Positions 34,701 to 39,699 of a DNA stretch of 43,204 bases are shown one piece after another. A program made the translations under genes and the position numbers. The notes under the pieces are model-generated. The model was not told the DNA's origin and did no database searches. It saw only the letters and a list, made by a program, of their open reading frames with translations. How positions within the stretch are numbered: position 1 is the first letter of the stretch; each line of letters opens with the position of its first letter. The stretch is from Candidatus Poribacteria bacterium (GTDB taxonomy: Bacteria; Poribacteria; WGA-4E; WGA-3G): the NCBI GenBank assembly GCA_028824125.1, contig JAPPES010000001.1:1-43204 (forward strand). Reading direction: 5' to 3'.

Positions 34701-34905
34701 AAACGGCATCTTTCATGATGCGTGCAAGGACGTGATGCACACCGGGTGGTGCATTTGCAAACGGTGGTCCCTCAAGAAAAACAAAGGGCGGCGCGTCCTT
34801 GTACATCTCCATACTTTTCTGAAAGATGTCGTTTTCACGCCAGAATTCAAGGGTCTGTTTCTCCTTCTCAGCAAAAGTAAATTGCGGTGATACCTCTTCA
34901 AACAT
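31732..34905 (-). CDS. ileS: Isoleucine-tRNA ligase
   Basis: Charges tRNA-Ile. The 1057-residue length and C-terminal extension fit the long, eukaryote-like IleRS class. The class I signature is EGPPFANAPPGVHHVLARIMKD, where canonical HIGH reads GVHH (55-58), a variant also recalled from Bacteroidetes-type enzymes. KAGWDTHGLPVEYQVEK, the editing domain (VWTTTPWTLPSNVAVAV; AFGQDDYDIG), the DQTRGWFYSLL region and LASDGQKMSKSRGN (KMSKS) are intact, followed by the anticodon-binding region (LSNWYVRRSRDRFWG). GAGG lies 9 bases before ATG. The upstream 500 bases appear to contain a leader-peptide attenuator described separately. Confidence 0.98.
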   Translation of the reverse strand: MFEEVSPQFTFAEKEKQTLEFWRENDIFQKSMEMYKDAPPFVFLEGPPFANAPPGVHHVLARIMKDAVCRYKTMTGHYVHRKAGWDTHGLPVEYQVEKQLNITNKAELEAYGVQNFIEKCKENVFQYEQDWRQMTERIGFWVNLDEAYITLSNDYIESVWWVLRQAWDKGLLYQGHKVQPYCYRCGTTLASHEVALGYQEVADPSIFVRFPLKNRENTYLLVWTTTPWTLPSNVAVAVGEDYDYVNVEHNGQNLILAKECISNLFGDELTPDDKGGIEGLKIVENYKGSDLCDWEYEPLFDSGQHAERSHYVVPGDFVTTTEGSGLVHIAPAFGQDDYDIGQKHNLPFVQLVGADGKFVPEVKDVWAGEYVKDADPKIIENLNERGLLFKAAEYTHQYPFCWRCDNPLLYYARESWFIRTTAIRDQMLEHNKEINWYPEHIKDGRFGNWLENNIDWGLSRERYWGTPLPIWICDDCGHQHCIGSIAELKELGTNVPNDIELHRPYMDDVVLACEKCSGIMHRVQDVIDCWFDSGCAHTAQWHYPFENKELFEQAYPADFISEAIDQTRGWFYSLLATGTLLYDKPAYKNCLCLELILASDGQKMSKSRGNTVDPWTILNKQGADAMRWYMFTASPPWAQRTFKLEGVDEALKKFMGTLQNVYSFFVMYANLEQVDVLEDAPPVAERAIVDRWILSRLHTLINKVRDDMESYHLTNAPRAIEAFVDDLSNWYVRRSRDRFWGAEAGQDKQAAYATLYEVLVTVAKLAAPFIPFLADELYRNLVGSLAPDAPLSVHLAKYPTADDTQINAELENDMAFTREVISMGHAARNRSGIKTRQPLAEITLGGLSDAEKETINRLSSFVHDELNVKKIVFTEELGAFAQVTLKPNFKVLGPKYGKGVQEIAKALATADATQLKAELEADGSLQVEAAGETWTLDQSEIDVQTQNREGFFVEVDAKKFVALSTELTHELMLEGMARELVNKIQNMRKDADFNVSDRIKLSVNTSSALVTETFETHRDYILTETLTTEVVESPSEKAFSLDQKLNGEPATLSVEQV

Positions 34906-34920
34906 GTGAAATTTCCTCGT

Positions 34921-35047
34921 TTATAGTGAAATCCAAAATATGTTTACACTCCCTGGTAGGTGCGGTTTCTAACCGCACGATTTTACATAGGTTCGGTTAG
35001 GAACTGAACCTACCGTTGTGTCCAAGTGATTATGGATTTTACTATAA
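34921..35047. repeat. Miniature inverted-repeat element, family 2
   Basis: 127 bp with ends TTATAGTGAAATCCAAAA (34921-34938) and TTATGGATTTTACTATAA (35030-35047), inverted repeats matching at 16 of 18 positions. The interior holds two palindromes (GTGCGGTTTCTAACCGCAC and TAGGTTCGGTTAGG...AACCTA). Same length as the copy at 16415-16541. It sits 15 bases upstream of the ileS start codon, in the ileS leader. Confidence 0.7.
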
Positions 35048-35060
35048 TAGTTTTCGGTTA

Positions 35061-35148
35061 TCAGTTGTCAGTTATCGGGTTAAAAAGGTTTCTGATGCAT
35101 CCGCAGGGATCTTTGAAAAAACACTGAAATCCGAGAACTGATAACTGA
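35061..35148. repeat. Miniature inverted-repeat element, family 4
   Basis: TCAGTTGTCAGTTATCGG (35061-35078) and CCGAGAACTGATAACTGA (35131-35148) are inverted repeats matching at 16 of 18 positions, 88 bp overall, no coding content. 'TCAGTTATCAGTT' repeats are common in several bacterial phyla. It lies between the putative attenuator terminator and ileS. Confidence 0.6.
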
Positions 35149-35155
35149 AACTTTT

Positions 35156-35201
35156 AAAATACAAAACGCCCCACCGAAATTATGTGTTTCAGTGATGGGC
35201 G
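35156..35201 (-). terminator. Rho-independent terminator of the ileS leader
   Basis: On the minus strand the arms are CGCCCATCACTGAAA (35187-35201) and TTTCGGTGGGGCG (35167-35179): 13 pairs with a 2-base bulge and one G-U, loop CACATAA. A T-rich tract TTTTGTATTTT (35156-35166) follows directly. It lies 30 bases after the leader-peptide stop and about 250 bases before ileS, as expected for an attenuator. Confidence 0.75.
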
Positions 35202-35242
35202 TGTCAATAGTCTTTATTATCTGCTTATGATTAACCCACCAC
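35192..35242 (-). promoter_or_regulatory. Candidate antiterminator pairing in the ileS leader
   Basis: The last three sense codons of the leader peptide, GTGGTGGGT (minus strand, 35234-35242), can pair along all nine positions (two G-U) with GCCCATCAC (35192-35200), which is the 5' arm of the terminator. The two structures are mutually exclusive. A ribosome at the stop codon would cover the first segment and allow termination; one stalled at the upstream Ile codons would leave it free. Confidence 0.65.
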
Positions 35243-35359
35243 AGCACGACGAATTGCAATAATAATGTGTATGGCGCGAAGGAAGTCTTGAGAAAGGGCA
35301 GTGTCGCGCGTAAACTTTTTGTCCTGCGATGTCGGTGTGGTAAGCGATTGATGTAACAT
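35231..35359 (-). CDS. Ile-rich leader peptide of ileS (putative attenuator peptide)
   Basis: A 42-codon frame from ATG 35357-35359 to TAA 35231-35233, with AGGA 7 bases upstream and a strong minus-strand promoter 48 bases upstream. Residues 29-42 read AIHIIIAIRRAVVG: five Ile codons (ATA, then four ATT) within seven residues, followed by two Val. The end of the frame overlaps a segment complementary to the downstream terminator. The product itself is probably not functional; translation would sense charged tRNA-Ile, as in ilv and his leaders. Regulation of ileS by this route is inferred, not shown. Confidence 0.7.
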   Translation of the reverse strand: MLHQSLTTPTSQDKKFTRDTALSQDFLRAIHIIIAIRRAVVG

Positions 35360-35406
35360 TAGATAATCCTGATTAGAGAACTATAAATTTGATTGTGTTT
35401 TAATTT

Positions 35407-35435
35407 ATGATACTACATTTATGGGGTAATGTCAA
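35407..35435 (-). promoter_or_regulatory. Promoter of the ileS leader transcript
   Basis: On the minus strand TTGACA (35430-35435), a 17-base spacer and TATCAT (35407-35412), five of six matches in the -10. Transcription would start near 35400, about 40 bases before the leader-peptide ATG. Confidence 0.7.
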
Positions 35436-35441
35436 ATCTTT

Positions 35442-35471
35442 TTGGTATGAATTCTGAATTTTGTGTATAAT
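35442..35471 (+). promoter_or_regulatory. Promoter of the protease-TPR cluster
   Basis: TTGGTA (35442-35447), 18-base spacer, TATAAT (35466-35471). Its -35 is only 6 bases from the -35 of the divergent ileS leader promoter, so the two probably influence each other. A start near 35478 rules out translation from the ATG at 35470 and supports GTG 35518. Confidence 0.6.
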
Positions 35472-35517
35472 GGATGTAGATGCCATACGAGATATAGTAA
35501 AAGAGGAGATTGGTGTA

Positions 35518-36954
35518 GTGGCAGCTCCGAAAAATGACAAAAACCTACAGCCTATTGAAGAAATCAGGGGCATGACGCTTCTCTTGGAAATGGAATATGC
35601 AGATGAGAGTATCAGAAGTCAAGGTACTGGTTTCTTTGTAGCACATGATAAAATCGCGACGAATTGTCACGTGCTCTTAGGAGCTACAAAGGTCATTGCA
35701 AAGCATATTGAAGCAGATACTACCTACACTATTGAAGGTATCATAGCCTTTGATACTGAAAATGATCTCGTGGTTCTAAAGACCGCTGATAAAGGCACAT
35801 CCTTCCAACTTGGTGATAGTGACATGGTGAAATCTGGTGAACCTATTTGTGTCCTGGGCTATCCTAAAGAAGAAGAGTGCAGATCCGATGGCACCTTGAT
35901 CGGTTTTCTGAATCGTGGAAAACGCATACGGTTTAAAGCACCTATTGGACCAGGATACAGTGGTGGCCCTGTGCTGAACGGTAAAAGAGAAGTAATAGCC
36001 GTTATTCAAGGAGGCAAAAACAAATCTGGGGATGATGGTATCGCTATATCTTCAAATACACTTAAGGCATTACTCGCTGAGGCAGGAAATGTTGAAGTTG
36101 AACCTTTGTCGACATGGCAAAAACGACTCAATGTTCTTATGCTTACTGTGTATAATTTGTATGAGTGTGGAAGGTGGTATAAGCGAACACTTTCTATACT
36201 CCGATGCGCCTGGCATGTTGTTAAAGGCACGTTCTACGGTATACGCGCAAGTATAAAGCACACATCAGGAAACTATCAATCAGCGATAGCAGTCTATGAC
36301 AAAATTATTGTGAGTAAACTCATTCCCTTTTTGAAGACGGCCTATGCTGCACGCGGAATGGCTAAGAGTGGATTGGGAAACTACCAAGATGGAATAGAAG
36401 ATGCTAACGAGGCCATTTTTCTTGATCCAGACTCTGGCACTGGATACTTCAGTCGGGGACATGTAAACCTAATGTATGCGAAATACAAAACGGATCAAGG
36501 AAAGTTGAAAAAGTCCCGAAGTCGATTTCAAGATGCTATAAGCGATTTGACTGAGGCGATTAATCTAAATCCTGAAACAGCTAAATCCTATAATCTCAGA
36601 GGATGGACAAAGTATCTTCTTGGACAGGTTGAAACTCAAAAAGGAAACAGGAAAAAAAGCAAAAAACTATTTCAAGCAGCAATATCTGACGCGGATGAGG
36701 CTCTACAGTTAGAGTTAAAGAATGCTAAATATCGGTCTGCCTTTTATCACACTCGCGGTGCTGCAAAAGCCGGTCTTGGAGATCACAACGGGGCGATTGA
36801 GGATTTTAATGAATCCATCCGACTCAGACCAAAGAAGGTACTATATTATCACGACCGCGGGCTATCAAAAGAAGCATTCGGACAACAAGAAGCAGCGGAG
36901 GTAGATTTTGCCAAAGCGAAGGAATTAGACCCGGATTCTAAAGACAAGTCTTAG
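35518..36954 (+). CDS. Cytoplasmic trypsin-like serine protease with TPR repeats (paralog 1)
   Basis: A 478-residue protein. GTG 35518 is chosen because GAGGAG (35503-35508) lies 9 bases upstream, the likely -10 box overlaps the earlier ATG at 35470, and this start makes the N-terminus equal in length to the two paralogs. Residues 20-190 are a chymotrypsin-fold protease: GTGFFVAHDKIATNCHV (His51), TENDLVVLK (Asp83), GPGYSGGPVLN (Ser148, oxyanion motif GYSGGP). A middle region with Trp/Arg is followed by TPR units (YQSAIAVYDKI, YQDGIEDANEAIFLDPDSG, AISDLTEAINLNPE, HNGAIEDFNESIRLRP). No signal peptide, so it acts in the cytoplasm. Substrate unknown. The first of three tandem copies. Confidence 0.85.
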   Translation: MAAPKNDKNLQPIEEIRGMTLLLEMEYADESIRSQGTGFFVAHDKIATNCHVLLGATKVIAKHIEADTTYTIEGIIAFDTENDLVVLKTADKGTSFQLGDSDMVKSGEPICVLGYPKEEECRSDGTLIGFLNRGKRIRFKAPIGPGYSGGPVLNGKREVIAVIQGGKNKSGDDGIAISSNTLKALLAEAGNVEVEPLSTWQKRLNVLMLTVYNLYECGRWYKRTLSILRCAWHVVKGTFYGIRASIKHTSGNYQSAIAVYDKIIVSKLIPFLKTAYAARGMAKSGLGNYQDGIEDANEAIFLDPDSGTGYFSRGHVNLMYAKYKTDQGKLKKSRSRFQDAISDLTEAINLNPETAKSYNLRGWTKYLLGQVETQKGNRKKSKKLFQAAISDADEALQLELKNAKYRSAFYHTRGAAKAGLGDHNGAIEDFNESIRLRPKKVLYYHDRGLSKEAFGQQEAAEVDFAKAKELDPDSKDKS

Positions 36955-36986
36955 AGCCTAAGGCACAGGAATAGGAGAACATACTA

Positions 36987-38435
36987 ATGGAACAAGAAAA
37001 AGATGATCTGTCCCCGCAAAACGCCGAAGAAATCGTCGGCACAGCAGTTTATATTGAAACCGAAATCGAAATTCCAGGCTGGATCGGCAAAAGTGGAGGG
37101 AGTGGTTTCTTTGTCGGACGTGATAAAATCGTGACGTGCTTTCATGGTCTTGCAGGTTCTACAAAGGTGACTGTGACACATGTTGACACAGGAACCGTTT
37201 ATACGATTGAGGGTATCATTGCATCTGATTACGAAAACGATCTCGTTGTCTTGAAAACTGCTGAGGAAGATACGCCTTTCCGACTTGGCAACAGTGAGGC
37301 TGTTCAGAAAGACGCTCGAATTTATGCAGTAGGCTTCCACGGCGACAAGAAAGATAAGATAGAAGGCACTATACGGGGGGCACAGTCCCCCGGCAAACGG
37401 CTCAGGTTAAATCTATTGATCGTACCAGGGTGGAGTGGCTGCCCTCTCCTAAACAGCAGCGGTGAAGCCATAGGTGTTTGTTCAGCGGGTGTTGAATCCG
37501 AAAATGCTGGTTATGCTATTCCTTCAAACATATTGAAAACACTGCTCGCGAGCGTGGCATCGGCAAAGATTGAATCTTGGTCAACGTGGCAAAAACGACC
37601 GGAGGTTCTTGCCTATACTGCGTACACTGCAGCTAAGAAGAATAGCAGCGAAGTTGGCATATTTCAGCGTATCTGGCGGGGTCGGGTTAAAGGTGCCTTC
37701 TATGCTGTACGCGCATATCTAAAGCAAGTATCGGGGGACTATGCAGGGGCAATTGCAATTTATGACAAAATTATTGAGGACATCGGGTTCCTTGCCATTT
37801 CAAAAGTGGAGGCATACGCCGCCCGGGGTATTGCCAACGGTGAATTAGGGGACTACCGGAAAGCGATAGAAGATGCTAACCAAGCTATCGTTGTCGCTCC
37901 AGTTACTTACGTAGGATACTACAGTCGGGGTTATACAAGGATACGTTGGGCGGAAGCTGAAGCAGAACATGGAAATCATGCAAAATCCCGAACTCTCTAT
38001 GAAAAGGCGATAAACGATTACACGGAATCGCTTCAACTAGATTCAAAGAAAACCCTGGTCTGGGCTAAGGTTTATAACGAACAGGGTTGGACGAAGTACT
38101 TGATGGGAAAATTGGAAATCGAACAAGGCAACACCGGAACAGCACAAACCCTCTATCAAGAAGCGGTAAACGAGTGCGACAAGGCACTCCAGTCAAACCC
38201 GAAAGGAACCAAACCTCGAAGAGCTGCTACCTATCACACGCGCGGTACTGCGAAGGCTGCCCTTGAGGATCATGAAGGAGCGATTGAAGATTTCAATAAT
38301 GCTATCCGACTCAGACCGAAGAAGGCGCTCTACTATAATGACCGTGGACTTTCAAATGAAGCACTCGGACAACATGAAGCAGCCGAAGCAGATTTCACCA
38401 AAGCGAAAGAATTAGATCCAAAACTCGAAAAATAA
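36987..38435 (+). CDS. Cytoplasmic trypsin-like serine protease with TPR repeats (paralog 2)
   Basis: A 482-residue paralog with AGGAG 9 bases before ATG, starting 32 bases after paralog 1. The triad appears as FHGL (His53), YENDLVVLK (Asp85) and PGWSGCPLLN (Ser150). The Ser motif is GWSGCP, with Cys in a position that is almost always Gly, so activity or specificity may differ. The TPR half parallels paralog 1 (YAGAIAIYDKIIEDI, YRKAIEDANQAIVVAP, HEGAIEDFNNAIRLRP) and ends with the shared tail EALGQHEAAEADFTKAKELD. The linker between protease and TPRs contains 'WSTWQKRPEVLAY', also shared with the paralogs. Probably co-transcribed with both. Confidence 0.85.
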   Translation: MEQEKDDLSPQNAEEIVGTAVYIETEIEIPGWIGKSGGSGFFVGRDKIVTCFHGLAGSTKVTVTHVDTGTVYTIEGIIASDYENDLVVLKTAEEDTPFRLGNSEAVQKDARIYAVGFHGDKKDKIEGTIRGAQSPGKRLRLNLLIVPGWSGCPLLNSSGEAIGVCSAGVESENAGYAIPSNILKTLLASVASAKIESWSTWQKRPEVLAYTAYTAAKKNSSEVGIFQRIWRGRVKGAFYAVRAYLKQVSGDYAGAIAIYDKIIEDIGFLAISKVEAYAARGIANGELGDYRKAIEDANQAIVVAPVTYVGYYSRGYTRIRWAEAEAEHGNHAKSRTLYEKAINDYTESLQLDSKKTLVWAKVYNEQGWTKYLMGKLEIEQGNTGTAQTLYQEAVNECDKALQSNPKGTKPRRAATYHTRGTAKAALEDHEGAIEDFNNAIRLRPKKALYYNDRGLSNEALGQHEAAEADFTKAKELDPKLEK

Positions 38436-38479
38436 GACTTCCGAATTGACGCTGCGAATAATTGAAAGAGAACCGTATT

Positions 38480-39676
38480 ATGCAAGAGAAAAAGGATGAC
38501 CAATTCCAAAATATAGTTAAAAGCAGTAAACAATCTATTGTCTTCTTGAAAGGCAAAAAGTTTGGGTTGACAAGCGGGGTTGGAATCGGTTTCTTCGTCC
38601 AACCAGATAAGATTGCTACGAACATTCACGTTATTAGTTTGCCAATTGTCAAATACAAGGTAGTCACCGCAAAGCAGTATGAGATCGAAAAGACACCTAT
38701 TCACAATCGTGTTTATGAGACAATGAAAAAACTGCCCCTTCGAGGGTATCCTAAGCACTTGAGGATGCAAGAAAACCGAGTACCTGAACTATCGCGTAAT
38801 TGCGATGAAACAGCAATCTACGCAATTGAAGGTGTGGCAGCATGCGATGACAAAAACGACCTTGTGCTTCTTAAGGTTGCCGAAACAGGTGTGCCGCTTC
38901 CCCTTGGAAACAGCGACGAGCTTCAGAGAGGAGATCCAGTTTCTATTGTCGGTTACAAAAACAAAAAATACAAAGGTATAATAGGCAACATACTTAGCGG
39001 ACATAATAGCGACTATCAACTCCTGATAAAAGCAAAAATTTCGCCAAAGGATTGTGAAGGGCTTAGTGGCGGTCCCGTGCTAAACAGCAAAGGTGAAGTC
39101 ATTGGAGTTGTTGATGCTGGCGGAAGGCTGCCAAGTGACAGTGACATTGATACCTATTCAATGATTGGGGCAATTCCACTCACAGCGCTCAGAAGGTTGA
39201 TGGAAAATACTGAACAGATTGAATCTTTTGAGGAATGGCGAAACCGGCCGCGAGTCCGGGCATATTGCAAAGGAAAACTTGGGAACTGGGAATATGCGGC
39301 GGGGAAACACAATAAGGCTATAGATCATTATAACGACGCACTACGATGGAACTCTGATTTGGCTGACGTCTATTATAATCGTGGTAATGCAAAGGAGTAC
39401 CTTGGTGACACCAAAGGGGCGATAGAAGATTATGATATGGCTATACGACTAAATCCTGAATTTGCAAACACATACTGTAATCGTGGTAATGCAAAGGACG
39501 ATCTCGGGGACACCAAAGGGGCGATAGAAGATTATGATATGGCTATACAGCTTAACCCTGAACATGCTTATGCCTACTGTAATCGGGGAATTGCGAAAAA
39601 AGCACTCGGACAACACGAAGCTGCAGAAGCAGATTTTGCGAAAGCGAAGGAATTAGACCCAAAATCTGAAAAGTAA
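38480..39676 (+). CDS. Cytoplasmic trypsin-like serine protease with TPR repeats (paralog 3)
   Basis: About 398 residues from ATG 38480; the frame reaches 38462 with a TTG but ATG is preferred. The triad is ATNIHV (His50), DKNDLVLLK (Asp127) and EGLSGGPVLN (Ser196). Compared with its paralogs it carries an insertion of about 45 residues between His and Asp (basic, KYKVVTAKQYEIEKTPIHNR onward) and has a shorter TPR half of three to four units (two almost identical, AKEYLGDTKGAIEDYDMAI and AKDDLGDTKGAIEDYDMAI, suggesting recent repeat duplication). It ends with the same tail, ALGQHEAAEADFAKAKELDP. It lies 44 bases after paralog 2. Confidence 0.85.
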   Translation: MQEKKDDQFQNIVKSSKQSIVFLKGKKFGLTSGVGIGFFVQPDKIATNIHVISLPIVKYKVVTAKQYEIEKTPIHNRVYETMKKLPLRGYPKHLRMQENRVPELSRNCDETAIYAIEGVAACDDKNDLVLLKVAETGVPLPLGNSDELQRGDPVSIVGYKNKKYKGIIGNILSGHNSDYQLLIKAKISPKDCEGLSGGPVLNSKGEVIGVVDAGGRLPSDSDIDTYSMIGAIPLTALRRLMENTEQIESFEEWRNRPRVRAYCKGKLGNWEYAAGKHNKAIDHYNDALRWNSDLADVYYNRGNAKEYLGDTKGAIEDYDMAIRLNPEFANTYCNRGNAKDDLGDTKGAIEDYDMAIQLNPEHAYAYCNRGIAKKALGQHEAAEADFAKAKELDPKSEK

Positions 39677-39699
39677 GGTAGTTATCCCTTCCTCAATAT

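Noticed and set aside
34519..34890. Plus-strand 123-codon frame opposite ileS
   Set aside because: It lies wholly within the conserved ileS coding sequence in another frame, with no ribosome site or protein-like composition.
34906..35400. T-box riboswitch upstream of ileS
   Set aside because: No T-box consensus or Stem I-like arrangement was found; the leader peptide with competing hairpins explains the region better.
35470..35517. ATG 35470 as start of the first protease-TPR gene
   Set aside because: It overlaps the TATAAT box and has no ribosome site; GTG 35518 has GAGGAG and matches the N-terminal length of both paralogs.
36987..39676. Protease-TPR proteins as periplasmic HtrA/Deg proteases
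   Set aside because: There is no signal peptide or PDZ domain; TPRs follow instead.
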